From Lingula anatina (Eukaryota; Brachiopoda; Lingulata; Lingulida; Lingulidae): a stretch of 64,000 nucleotides of DNA. The stretch covers positions 134,740 through 198,739 of the forward strand of contig NW_019775519.1 in the NCBI RefSeq assembly GCF_001039355.2, read 5' to 3'. The number at the start of each line of letters is the position of its first letter. Within the stretch, counting starts at the first letter, position 1. The notes beneath the pieces were generated by a model, which was given only the letters and a program-made list of their open reading frames with translations, was not told the origin of the DNA and ran no database searches. Below are positions 49,849 to 64,000 of the stretch, one piece after another. The position numbers were made by a program, and so were the translations under genes.

Positions 49849-49851
<3 letters not shown>

Positions 49852-50060
49852 CTTTTATAGGTCGAATGAACGGACTGGGGAGGCATTTTGATAGAAAAGA
49901 CAGGACTTCCATCCAATTTTACGATACAGCATAAGCATATTTATATTTCTTTCTGTCTTTCTACTTCATGAAATATAGATAGACACTTATAAAGGAAGAC
50001 GATTCACGCGTTTATTGAAATTTCCATAAGTAAACTCCTCAGAATTTATATTTTAACTGT

Positions 50061-50258
50061 CTGATTTTTTAACACGTTCTACATTTTCTTTACGAATTTC
50101 GCTCAGTTAGATTTTTGCAATTAACGGTTACTTAAAGTGATTTAATGAAACAACGCGCCAAACATTTTCTTTCAGAATTTTCAAAACGAGAAACTTGATA
50201 TGACACAAATATAGACCAATTCTTTAAATTATTTTGCTCAGTTTTAATATGTGTATAA
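50061..50258. repeat. Segment inverted between the two duplication units (copy A)
   Basis: The stretch from CTGATTTTTTAACACG to TTTTAATATGTGT matches 60303-60491 in reverse complement, while the bases on the left side (TTTATATTTTAACTGT) match in direct orientation. One unit therefore underwent a local inversion after duplication. Confidence 0.85.
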
Positions 50259-50433
50259 TCCGTGCATAGACAGTTAATTTCTCAATCCACAAGAGCTTAT
50301 TTACATTACTATAATGTAGTCCCTACACAAATATTCTGAAAGAGACTTATTTATCTCTCAAGTCTATTCTAAAAATAACCCTTTAGAAAAAGAGAATGCT
50401 CAGGTCACAATACAAAAGGCTGTAATCTAGGCC

Positions 50434-50605
50434 TATATTTATCTTTGCGTGAATATTGGATTTTCCGTACTGCTATTTATGGATCACATTTCAGTATTAC
50501 AAAACATTGCAGGGTATTTTTGTAGAAATTTCCTACACGTCATACCTGTAATGCGGACCGCAAGTCTGCGAGTAATACCTCCACTCTCTTCAAATGTGTA
50601 GCAAA
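50434..50605 (+). promoter_or_regulatory. Putative promoter/5' UTR of LRR-TIR gene A
   Basis: About 150 nt directly upstream of the start codon are conserved in all three copies (also 55757-55912 and 61655-61811), including GGATCACATTTCAGTATTAC and CTCCACTCTCTTCA just before the ATG. A TATATTTAT motif at 50434-50442 has a counterpart at 61646-61654 and could be a TATA box; the degenerate copy has lost it. The transcription start is not known. Confidence 0.3.
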
Positions 50606-54302
<3,697 letters not shown>

Positions 54303-54780
54303 GGTTTGGAACAAATGAACAAATAACCAAGCCATTTGAAGTCAGATTTTAACTTCTGTATCAAATATATCTTTCAAAATTATTTCAATCTGTTTGATCA
54401 CAAGCCTATATTCTCTATTTTGACCATGAGAGTAATTATATAACTGTAGCTAAAGGGCATTAAAAAAGAGGGAATGGAGGCCGAAAATAAGTGTGCATGT
54501 ACATAGGTTGGCAACAGGCTGACAACGGCACCTTCGTATCGACAATTTTGTACTCTTGTAGATTGATTAATAATATGTATAATATCTTTTTTTACTGAAA
54601 AATGAAAGCGATCAATTATCGTTGACTTCATTTCACTTTGAGTAAGACATATCAGTGACCCAGAAAATCAACCCGCAAAGATTACCATTACCTAAATGAA
54701 TGTTTTTCCTTTAATGTCACAGAAATATGTGTTATTACAAATCCCTTATTCTAAATATTACGACATTATAACTAATATTA
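54303..54780 (+). other. 3' UTR and flank of gene A
   Basis: No canonical AATAAA was seen in the first 200 nt; the variant ATTAAA at 54459-54464 is the best candidate. Sequence to about 54430 is conserved downstream of the degenerate copy (57184-57305), as expected for transcribed 3' UTR. Confidence 0.35.
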
Positions 54781-55054
54781 TACTATGAATCCAGTGCATC
54801 TTTTAAGCGGAGCTTTCAGTACAACTAAGAGGACGGTTATATGGAACTCGTGGTTTATTTCTAGAAATTTCATGATGTAGTGCAGCCAGTCCAATCGATT
54901 AGTCATTTAAAGAATCGTTATTTATGGGCAATATTTCAGCTAAAAAAGAAGTATTCATAACTAATTGATGTGTGTAATTTTTTATTGTTTCAAGAAAAAA
55001 TATGTTGGTTCTGAAATGAAAATTGCTGACAAGTTCTTTTTTCTTTTCTTTATC

Positions 55055-55232
55055 CTTATCAGGCCCGTAGCCAGCAATTTCAAAAGGGGGGTTCTTTTTT
55101 TGAAAAAGTGGACCTTTTCCCATAAAATCTTCATGTACCTAGATAAAATTTTACCCAGAGTGGACCTTTTTCCAGCAAAAGGGGCGGTTCTTTCGAACCC
55201 CCCGACCCCCCCCTGGCTACGGGCCTGCTTAT
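55055..55232. mobile_element. MITE, 168 bp, ends CAGGCCCGTAGCCAG
   Basis: Perfect 15-bp inverted ends (55060-55074 and 55213-55227) flanked by CTTAT on both sides (55055-55059, 55228-55232). The homologous place in unit B (about 61399-61404) is an unoccupied site reading TCCTTATATTATGG. Insertion therefore followed the duplication. There is no ORF. CAG...CTG ends with a 5-bp duplication leave the superfamily open (hAT-related is possible). Confidence 0.85.
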
Positions 55233-55756
55233 AGACCTGAACTAGACTCCCTTTAAGCTGCTCAAATGGTAATGTTTGTGGACCACATTTGCTGTGTAGA
55301 TCTCTCATACTAAAAGTGCTTATTTATATTACTATAACACTGTTGAGGCTTTGGTTTGGCAGATGTCCAAATGATATTTTTATGACAATTTCCTAAAAGA
55401 ACATTGTTGTCTGGCTATCTGTCAGTATTAATGCAAAAGTACTTAGTCAACTCTAAAGACCCCTTGTCGAAGATTGGCAGTTAATGGTTTCTCTTTTCGG
55501 TATTACAAAAAGTATAGCCTTAATTAAATTGTTGTTGGGCCGCACTCTTGAAACGCAGGCGAGTCGCTATCGCTTGTGTACCAGTGTTTTCTGTATCTTC
55601 AAGAAATAAAACTTGTGAGAGAACCAGAATACATCTTTTTCATTCATTCTACCGAGTAACAAAAAGAAAAAAAAAAAAAAAAAGCTTTACAAAAAGAGAA
55701 TGCTCGGGCTTCATTACATCAGTCCCTTTACCTGTGTTTGTTGGCCTGTTTACATG

Positions 55757-57183
55757 CTTTTGTGTGAATATAGGATGTTCCAAACTGCTATTTACAGATC
55801 ACATTTCAGTATTACAAAATATTGCAGGGCATTTTATATGGAAGTCCCAAACGCATCATAATGCAGACTGCAAGTCGGCGAGTAATACCTCCACTCTCTT
55901 CAGACGTGGGATTTATTTTCTTTCTTTTATTGTGAATAGGTGCGTGTTGCCTTTAGAGACTACATCCCAGGGCATTATATGCCGGAAGAAGCTATTAACA
56001 TCATTGCTCTTCTCACTGAGCATTTTCAGGCCTTCCCAACTACCAGACTCGGCACCTACGGGTCCAGAATAAACCGGTATATCTGACCACACTACCCGTT
56101 TTCAAGGTGTGTGTCAGATCGCATAAAAGAGTATCATACCCTATCACAAATTCTGTAAGCCTACCTGTCATCCGGGTATCGCGCCTCGTTTTCGTCAAGT
56201 AGGAGTCGCATGAATACAACAGACGACTCCCTCAATCAGGGGGTGGAAACGCGCTACTTATATGATTAAGACGAGCCTAGCCGTCAGTACCGGTTATTGT
56301 TTTGTGACCTTGAGGAGCAATTAGGTTTGGTCGTTGCGGCACGCATCAACAGTAGTTGAACTACCACACCTGGGTCTTTTGTTTTTGACAACTGTTCACT
56401 CGTCATCGAGGCGCTTGTTCAAGACTACAGGCTGATATCTACTAGTACTACCAGTGGCTTCATTAGTAACGTTCCCACAATACTTAAGTTTTCTGTCCGT
56501 GCGTACAAACCCTGAAAAAGGACAGCCTCGCTGACGAGAACAATGGACGTTTCTCACCCCTCTCTAGGATTACCCCTGACCTCAATCTCGTCCATCCCGG
56601 TAGTCACGAAAATATTTAACCCCCGACAGAATATGCTTCTGCTATCAAAATTAGGTCTACTTTTCTAAATTAATATATAAGTTTGCAAGTTCTTATTTAC
56701 AAAACATCAATGGCTATGTCCGAACCTAAATTTTATGTTAAAAATCGCGGTACTGTCAGATTTTAGCATAAACAGAGAAAATTGCAGCAGCGCATGAATC
56801 TAGATGAGATGCACTACTTTCCAGCCCCGCTTAGGATCATTGCTATCACATCGCGTACCAGGCAAAATCGGTGTGGTGGCTGATACTCTGTAATGCGATC
56901 TGACACACACCTTGAAAACGGGTAGTGTGGTCTGATAAACCGGTTTATACTGGACCCGTAGGTGCCGAGTCTGGTAGTTGGGAAGGCCTGATTTTGATGA
57001 GCAGGTCAAGGCAGTGAAAATCAACCAGGTGGTAGATGCAGATTTGGCCAGGCAGGCATGTTCTGTCATACCTGTTGTATGGGTAATCCTGGCAATTTTA
57101 AAATGCCTGCTCAGTTTAAAAAAAATCATCCCATTGCGGACCCAGTAGACTGGGATAAGTTGTTTACAGCGATAAAAGAATGA
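55757..57183 (+). pseudogene. Degenerate LRR-TIR copy C, interrupted by a transposon
   Basis: The block 55757-55912 matches the promoter/5' UTR of genes A and B up to CTCCACTCTCTTCA. It then jumps directly to the end of intron 4 and TIR exon 5 (acceptor at 55938-55939, exon from 55940), so exons 1-4 are missing. Within the exon, seven codons (the NMKKSRK stretch) are lost after the EEAI motif. A 964-bp element splits the exon after the TEHF codons (56027-56990). Near 57080 a one-base loss shifts the frame. The Glu corresponding to E431 of copy A reads AAA (Lys). The homologue of the stop codon is TGA 57181-57183. No intact product is possible. Confidence 0.85.
56022..56995. mobile_element. 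Non-autonomous DNA transposon with 110-bp terminal inverted repeats
   Basis: The element spans 56027-56990 (964 bp), from CAGGCCTTCCCAAC to its reverse complement. Arms 56027-56136 and 56881-56990 are both 110 bp and I count about five mismatches between them. ATTTT is duplicated at 56022-56026 and 56991-56995. The empty site is visible in gene A as GAGCATTTTGATGAG (54108-54122), which proves precise insertion. The 744-bp interior has no transposase-like ORF. The superfamily is unassigned. Confidence 0.92.
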
Positions 57184-58497
57184 AGTCTGGTATAAATAAT
57201 CAAGCCATTTAAAGCCAGCTTTTAACTTTTGTATCAAATATGTCTTCCAAAATTAATTCCATTTGCTTGATCACAAGCCTTTATTCTCCGTTTTATCATG
57301 AGAGTAATCAATCGCTATCATTTTCATACAGACATTATTTCTGTTAAATTTAACGATTGAGGTTCGGAAAGGGACGGGTATCAACCCCGACCCAAAAGTA
57401 TACATAAATTACCCTCATGACACCATGATCAATAGAGTACTGCATTACTATTTAGTAACATACATAACCAAAAGAAGCAAAACAGCATCATGCAGGGCAG
57501 ACACTTGTCCTCAAATCAAACTCGGTCCCTTGGTTCTAAACTGTTTACAAGTGGCTCTGTTCTGGTCCTACACCTGTAAATGTCCATCATGACGTGTTTA
57601 AACGTGTTCCCAAAACGTGTCCTTGGCTGACTTTGTTATGTTCTCCAATTTTTCAGGTTTAAAACCTTTAGAGGCTACCAAAATACGTATGTAAACTGAA
57701 TGTTAGAAAGAAATGCATTACAATTATTTAAATTCGTATTGTATTTGCTATAAAATATTCTAACATTTTTTAAAGAACACAAAAGTTTTGCTGCGTGACT
57801 TTTTAAGGATGCTCAATACTACTACAATATTTATATGGCGTACTCGTGTTCAAGACAATTCGTGGGTGATTGTGTGTGTGTGGGGGAGGGGTCCTCACTC
57901 GCTGTCATGATGGTGCGTCTCAAACCTTTTAACATCATGACCCTTTAAAACACCGCTACAGATGTAGACACTCTAACCCAAAAATATTATGTTCAATGTT
58001 AAAAAAACTTTCAACAAAATGTGAAAATGGGAGCCACGCATATTTCGTTTAATATCGGCATAAATGTATGACACGTTCCATTATTTTCTCTGGTTTATGT
58101 AATTGTATATGTACCCTCTAACAGGGAAAGCAGCCAACAGTTATTAAAAGTGATATGAAACACTAATAAAAACGTTTTGTAAAACGTAAGCGTCGGTAAC
58201 GTGACTCAAACGTTTACTTTCTTAAGGAATGATTCCCCGGAGTGCAGTTGAGATAAGTTAATTTACGCTCTCATTTTTCATATATTTAAGAAATGAGTAT
58301 CTATTATAAGAGGTCAGGGTGGGAGGGGGAGCATAAGAGAATAGCGAATTATAAGCAATATACTAGAGAATACCCTGTAATTGATCAATTTGTCTTTTTC
58401 AATTCATGCCGAGAAGTATCACCTTACCCGTCGATCTCGCGGATACTTCACATGGCCGTTTAAACCAATAAAAATTGGTTTTTAATAACCCACAACC

Positions 58498-58845
58498 CCA
58501 CCCCACCGAACGTCATACAGTGTATTAGCATGTTTCCGAATAAAAACTATATACCAAAGAAATTAATTTAGAGGCCAAAAGAGAGACAGCTAAGGGCACG
58601 TTTCGGAATGACTATTTAAAACTGTAGGTTTAATATAAACATCAATGGCTTCTTAATCAGTATAGTCAACAAGCCTACTCTGCCTCTTTAGACTTTACAT
58701 TAAGTATTACAAGGAGTTACAAACTACAGCAATTAACCCCCTCCCCTCCCCCGAACGTCATACTGGCAGGTTTGGAAATGAAGACTATACCGCAGAAAAA
58801 GTTTGGGGCCCAAAAGAGAGCCAGCTAAGGATACGTTTGGGGAAC
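58498..58845. repeat. Local direct repeat of about 105 bp in unit B
   Basis: 58498-58610 and 58741-58845 share the order CCGAACGTCATAC, GTTT..GAA, ACTATA, GAAA, GGCC.AAAGAGAG.CAGCTAAGG and ACGTTT. They diverged by substitutions and small indels. The segment is absent from unit A. Confidence 0.7.
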
Positions 58846-59242
58846 ACGTTTGTACACGACATGATGGACATTTACAGGTGTTAAGTTACAGTTATTTTAT
58901 TCGACTTTTAATTTGATATACGTTTTGGGGCAGAATGTTTCAACCGAAAGCAAACAAAACATTCTGCACTAAATGTCGACCCTGCAAATTAACGAGCAGA
59001 CAAACGTCGGCATAGCAGGAAATCTTGGCATGGGTGTGGGGCTGTATATGTGTCGAACACAAAACGTGTCTCTGAGTAGGACGCTTCTGGTATCTTCGTA
59101 AACCGTACTGGAATTAAAGGGATAAATTCACATTCATGAAACAATGTCTAAAGATCTGATAAAGCAGATATGCTCAATACAGCAATCGTGTCAGCATCTT
59201 TTGCGTTATAATTAACAAAGCGCAATTAAGCTTTGAAATTAT

Positions 59243-59246
<4 letters not shown>

Positions 59247-59300
<54 letters not shown>
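59247..59300. repeat. (AT)n microsatellite in unit B
   Basis: Pure AT tract. The matching place in unit A (about 49232-49246) is only about 12-14 nt long. Confidence 0.95.
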
Positions 59301-59302
<2 letters not shown>

Positions 59303-59329
59303 TGGAAAAGAACTGGTATCAGAAACAAA

Positions 59330-59650
59330 ACGGTGCCCAAAAAGCTCAAAGGGAAAGCCAATAGAAAGTATCCTTCGCGTCAGTTACCAGTAGATGTCCC
59401 CATGGCCATTTTGCCTAGAGTGCACCATTTCGAGAAAATATCGTCAATGCAAAACTAAGAAATGCTATAATACATTTTCTATCATCTGTTTTGAACTTAC
59501 GAGATACTGCTGCCGGATTCAGTGCCATCTGTTCGGCTTACATGTGGCAGTAGCAGTAATATGGCATGGGACACCCTTCTTTCCCATCTTGTATCGACCT
59601 TGATCCTTACTGAGCACCTGTCACTAAGAACGCTCAGCCGATTTACATAA
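59330..59650 (+). other. Paralogous block of 49265-49602 upstream of gene B
   Basis: Same sequence as in unit A with scattered substitutions. An in-frame TAG at 59391-59393 replaces a Trp codon, and the reading frame is shorter. It is preceded by an expanded (AT)n tract that is short in unit A. Confidence 0.3.
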
Positions 59651-59800
59651 TGATGAAGAGGTCACCTACTTTCCGTGCGGACGCTTCGGTTTGAATTATA
59701 GTCTGGTTTATGAGAAAGCACAATAAGCCTACATCTCGAAAAGAGGATTAGAGGTTGATAAAGTCATAATGACACACACACACACACGCACACACACACA

Positions 59801-59979
59801 CAAACACAGGGGCGGATTTAGGCCGTCTTCTGGGTCTTCCGGAAGACGGATAGATTTTCAAGTTTACATAGACGGGTATCTAACTTTTTCTGTCGGAAGA
59901 CGGTCAAAAATGAGGATGGATCAACAAAGATAATTTGGAAGACTGTCAGAAAATATCTCTGGATCCACCCCTGCAAACA
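59801..59979. mobile_element. MITE, 167 bp, ends CAGGGGCGGAT / ATCCACCCCTG
   Basis: Ends at 59807 and 59973 are inverted repeats with a few mismatches. CAAACA lies on both sides (59801-59806, 59974-59979), though the surrounding CA-rich sequence weakens that call. Inside are palindromic GTCTTC/GAAGAC blocks. Unit A lacks it (49711-49745), so it inserted after the duplication. The ends resemble those of the 37.6-kb element. Confidence 0.7.
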
Positions 59980-60302
59980 CACAAAACAAAAATAGATAAA
60001 TAAAAATAAAATCGTATTTTCAAAGTCAACATACTTGATATTACGTGACTGGTCATATAAATCAGCTTCCGTAGGTCGAATGAACGGACTGGGGAGGGAT
60101 TTTGATAGAAAAAACAGGTATCACATGCAATCTTACGGTCTTACGGTACAGCGAAACCGTAAGGTTATTGATATTTCTTTCTTTCTTTCTTCTTGAAACA
60201 TAGATGGACACTTACAGGAAAATGTTTCACATGTTTATTGAATTTTTCATAAGTAAACTCTGCAGAATTTATATTTTAACTGTCTAGATGCACGAATAAA
60301 AG

Positions 60303-60491
60303 ACACATATTAAAACTGAGCAAGGTAATTTTAAGAATTGGTCTATATTTGTATTATATCAAGTTTCTCGTTTTGAAAATTCTGAAAGAAAATGTTTGGC
60401 GCTTTGTTTAATTAAATCACCTGCAGTAACCGTTAATTGCATAAATCTAACTGAAATTCGTAAAAAATGTAGAACATGTGTAAAAAATCAG
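60303..60491. repeat. Segment inverted between the two duplication units (copy B)
   Basis: Reverse complement of 50061-50258, recognisable by ACACATATTAAAACTGAGCA, GGTCTATATTTGT, AAGTTTCTCGTTTTGAAAAT and a terminal AAAAAATCAG. It contains small indels relative to copy A. Confidence 0.85.
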
Positions 60492-61645
60492 TACAAGTAT
60501 TATTCAGCACATCTTCCGCAGTGAAGGTTATCTGGTCGCGGTATACACTGATCGCTAGTCGCCTCTCCCTTCGTACTCCTGTTTCCCACCGCAGAACGAT
60601 CATGACTTCTCAGAATCGTTTTTGAAAACTGAAACTAGTTTCTGATTACAAGAAGCGTTAAAAAATGGTTTCTTTTTTCTTTGTTCATGTTACGGAGCTT
60701 GTAAATCACATTCAATTTTTCTATTTCAGACCTTAAAAAACTATATATGTTACCCCTCAAATTAAAGTAACTGAATCGTACATGAAGACTATGGCGGTGA
60801 AAACGTTACGAGGAACATTCAGAAGTAAATTATTTGATTATAAATGATATAAAACCACTCCAAATGCAGGGAAGGGTCGAACAATGATTTGTTGGTAGGA
60901 GAAAATTAGTTATTTTTCAAGGAAAATTCGATTTGGTCGGAAAATACCTGACAAGATGCATGTTAATGTAAAAGGTTACAGTGCAACACGATCATTAAAA
61001 AACAAAAAGCTTTGGGGGATGATATTTGAAAAAGTGACTGCTCTGTTTGGAGCACTTTTTTTTAGATTCCTGCGTCGCTCGCCCCAAAACAGACAAATCA
61101 TATTTCTATCCAGGTCAAAATTTTCTTGGTTGATCTGAAACTTTAAAACGGAGCTTTCAGTCCAACTAAGCTGACGGTAATATGTCACTCATTTGATTTT
61201 TTTTATAGCAATTTAATGACTTTTTAGTGCACCTTGTCCATTTGATTTGCCATTTTGAAGAATTGTAATAAATGGGCGATATTTCATCTAAAAAAGTGTT
61301 CAAAACTAATTGATTAACGTTCATTTTTTATTGTTTCAGGAAACAATACGTTAACGTTGGATCTGAAAAGAAAATCGCTGAGAAATTCTTTTTTTGTCCT
61401 TATATTATGGACTTGACTCGCTTTAATTTGCTCAAACGTTTATGTCTGTGAACCACATCTGTTTAGATCTCTCAATCTACCAGAGCTTATTTAAATTACG
61501 ATAATGTAGTCACTACACAAGTAAATAATAACGAGCACAGGATATTTCCGAAAGAGACTTATTTATCTACCACGACTATTCTAAAAATAGCGCTTTGGAA
61601 AAAGTGAATGCACAGGTCACAACACAAAAGGTGCTGAACTTGTCT

Positions 61646-61811
61646 TATATTTATTTTTGTATGAATATTGGATTTACCGCACTGCTATTTACGGATCACA
61701 TTTTAGCATTACAAAACATTGCTCGGTATTTTTGTGGAAATTTCTCACGCGTCATAATGCCTACGGCAAGTCTGCGAGTAATAACTCCACTCTCTTCAGT
61801 TGTGTAGCAAA
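61646..61811 (+). promoter_or_regulatory. Putative promoter/5' UTR of LRR-TIR gene B
   Basis: Counterpart of 50434-50605, with TATATTTAT at 61646-61654 and the conserved GGATCACATTTTAGCATTAC and CTCCACTCTCTTCA blocks before the start codon. Confidence 0.3.
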
Positions 61812-63978
61812 ATGTATGATGTGGAGCACAGTAAGCTCTCAACTGAAACTACTGAGAGTTCAGTAAGCAATGACAGAGACGAATCTGCTGTGGTGAAAGT
61901 AATTCGAGACCAGAAATTTTTCGGTTGTGTGCATGAGTACCAGTTTCAACGCGACATTAGAGAAGGCGAGCCATTGTCGCCTCTCTTTGACAAAGATGGC
62001 TGCGCTAATCCCGATCGTCTTATCGAGCTTTTTGTTTCATCTGATTTACCAGAGGAACATGTCGATCAAATCATTCAAGAGAAAAATTATGACAAAGTTT
62101 GGGACCTCCTCGTTAGCATGCCCAAACTACAAGTATTGTCATTGAGTTTTCTGAAGCTGCCTTGTATCCCCAACTTGCACGGAGAGAATTGCATCTTCAC
62201 GGAGAATTTGGAGTGTCTTTATGTAACAGGTAATAACCTGGTGGATCTGCCAGACGCAATGCGAGTCTTGCAAAATTTGAAAAAGTTGCAACTAGGAGGT
62301 AATCGTTTTACGAAGATCCCTGACGTCATAGCTCGATTACGAGGACTGGAACATCTCGATATGAGCAAGAATCAACTGACAGATGATGGAATAGGTACGT
62401 AAAATTACGTCTGCTTATATTTCAGATGTTCGTTTCCTCTATGTGACCTAGATTGAGGTGTGTTTATCCACGCATTGTAGACTCCTACTTGAATATAGGC
62501 TTACCATTATAGGTCGTGTCAAGTTGTCAGAAATACTTTTCACCTTTTTTGTAGGCCTACCATGTTGCCTTTACATATACATGTATAAACTTAAGTACCA
62601 ATCTTTGTAAAAAAATCAGGGGCATTGGAACATGACTTCCTCACACTTAACTTCTTTTTAACCTATTGTAGAGAACTATGCCAAAAACTTTTAATATTAA
62701 AATAAATTAAGACCAAAAAGTTGAATATCTTAATAAATAATTTTACAGTGGTTTATAGTCGAGTATATGAAAACGTCAGTTTCTATGAAAACCGAAGCGT
62801 GAGAAGCACTAAGATGACAGAGTTTTAAGCTTTATGGATTTTTCAAGTATTTCACGTAAAAATATCTCCTTCAGTAGTTACTGGGGGGGTATGGTGTAAA
62901 ACCACCGTCCACGGTTACGACACCATGTCTTCTATACTTTACTGTATAACATGAAAGTTTTGTGGAATGCATTGAAAGAGAAAAACAATAAATTTTCCGG
63001 AGGACCATACAAGCGTTTCGCCGTTAAATACAACAGCTATGTTTTCCCCCTTTTGGTGGGCTTTATTCTAAACTTTGTTCCATGTCAGTTTTCATCAGAA
63101 AGAAATGAACGCTAGACTATAAAAAGAGTTAAATGAATCGGCGTATTCAGTCAAAGAGTGATTTAAATGTCGTACGTGTATTATCTCATGACACCCGTAC
63201 CACTAAACCAACTATACGCATATTACAGATATACTATAAAAATGGATTACTATTATTTAACATTACAAAGCACGTAAATTCTGAAATAAAACTGTTTTAG
63301 GGCACCTGGACTTCAAAGGCTCGCAGCTGAAGGCGCTGTATTTAAACGCCAATTATATCAGGACCTTGCCTCAAAACATCCTCAAGTTGAAAGAATTGAT
63401 CATTTTCGACGGGTCCTACAATGAATTACAGTTTTTACCTGATGATATTGATCAGCTACAGGTACGCACACAGTTTATTTGCCATTATTGTAAGCGACCT
63501 TGAATAGACCTGGAAGTAAAACGAAAAGTCAATTTGATGGATTTTTTAGGTATTCATTGCTTGCATTAATGGATATAGACATGACATTATTGAATCACCA
63601 GTGCTGAATGATAAAAAAAATAATAATAATAAAGAGCCAAGCACCATCAAAGAAATTTTAGGCCTTTGTACATCTACCTCTACTTTCAGAATCTGAAGTA
63701 CATCAGATTGAAACAGAACCAATTAAGGCGTCTCCCAGAGTCTCTCGGAAATATGAAGTCCATTGAGGTTATTTGTGTGTCAGAAAATCGCCTGCAACAT
63801 ATTCCTGCAGAAAAGTTAGCAAAATTACCTAAACTGAGGTTATGTTGCCTTCATTCAAACCGGCTGGGCCAAGCAGTTGTTCAGATATTGAAGACAGCCA
63901 AGTTTGAGGTTCGATTTGGCGATAATCGATCTGTTGATCCAAAGATCATTCCCAAAATAGCATGGGGTAAAATAGAAG
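61812..63978 (+). CDS. Cytosolic LRR-TIR protein, copy B (5' part, exons 1-3)
   Basis: Exons 61812-62394, 63301-63461 and 63690-63978 match exons 1-3 of copy A in length and phase (583, 161 and 289 versus 277 nt). The third is four codons longer near its end (DPKIIPKIAWGKIEG). The start is the ATG at 61812. An upstream in-frame TTG at 61800 aligns with an ATG in copy A and is not a likely start. The LRR consensus is preserved (LECLYVTGNNLVDLPDAM, LKYIRLKQNQLRRLPESL), with many amino-acid changes in the N-terminal 60 residues. The last donor GAAG|GTAAGT is intact. The TIR exons must lie beyond 64000, so whether this copy is functional cannot be judged. Confidence 0.85.
62395..63300 (+). other. 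Intron 1 of gene B
   Basis: 906 nt, non-coding. The 3' part (from about 63010) is alignable with the 3' part of intron 1 of gene A (from about 52345). The 5' part has diverged and lacks the microsatellites of copy A. Confidence 0.7.
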
Positions 63979-64000
63979 GTAAGTGGAATTATCAGCAGGC

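Larger units (their letters stand above)
57310..64000 (+). repeat. Tandem segmental duplication unit B (continues past window)
   Basis: Collinear with unit A over the upstream conserved blocks (58890-59710 matches 48850-49670), promoter region and exons 1-3. It differs by about 1.4 kb of extra sequence (57500-58890), a MITE at 59807-59973, an inverted 190-bp block at 60303-60491 and an extra block at 60493-61440. The block 61140-61440 is shared with the degenerate copy (54780-55300). Confidence 0.85.

Noticed and set aside
55548-56072. 174-residue ORF across the degenerate LRR-TIR copy
   Set aside because: Reads the TIR exon in the wrong frame and runs into the transposon arm; chance reading frame.

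Overview
This is nuclear DNA from an invertebrate animal: AT-rich, intron-rich, with long gene deserts, CT/CA/AT microsatellites, a minisatellite, several short non-autonomous DNA transposons and one assembly gap (51953-52000). A marine lophotrochozoan such as a mollusc fits best, but the sequence alone does not fix the phylum.

Left half (about 0.05-31 kb, minus strand): one very large gene. I assembled 23 coding exons with phase-compatible splice sites; the summed CDS is 12,552 nt, an exact multiple of three, giving 4,183 residues. The predicted protein is a type I membrane protein: signal peptide, then LNS/laminin-G and EGF modules in the alpha-neurexin order (LNS1-EGF-LNS2-LNS3-EGF-LNS4-LNS5-EGF-LNS6). 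Six extra LamGL (concanavalin-like) domains are inserted after the first Cys-rich module. They are followed by nine fibronectin-III repeats, one membrane helix, a Gly/Ala/Tyr/Met-rich cytoplasmic stretch and a C-terminal WD40 beta-propeller. I know of no characterised neurexin-superfamily receptor with a covalently attached WD40 propeller, so this is the most notable object in the window. Intron 1 alone is 11.5 kb.

Middle (31-48.6 kb): mostly non-coding. It holds a TTAA-flanked MITE, two related copies of a short inverted-repeat element, a 16-unit minisatellite, and the 3' part of an unrecognised minus-strand gene made of short exons (42.6-45.1 kb) that simple ORF calling misses.

Right (48.6-64 kb, plus strand): a tandem duplication of a cytosolic LRR-TIR gene. 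Copy A (50606-54302) is intact, with five exons and 485 residues: LRRs followed by a C-terminal TIR domain, without signal peptide or membrane segment. Copy B (from 61812) is intact up to the window edge, and its TIR exons lie beyond it. Between them lies a degenerate third copy. It has lost exons 1-4, and its TIR exon is broken by a deletion, a frameshift and a 964-bp transposon with 110-bp inverted repeats. The duplicated units differ by young insertions, reciprocal microsatellite expansions and a local inversion of about 200 bp, so relative events can be ordered.

The two coding systems are unrelated in function as far as can be seen: an adhesion-type receptor on the minus strand, and a small family of putative innate-immune TIR proteins on the plus strand.
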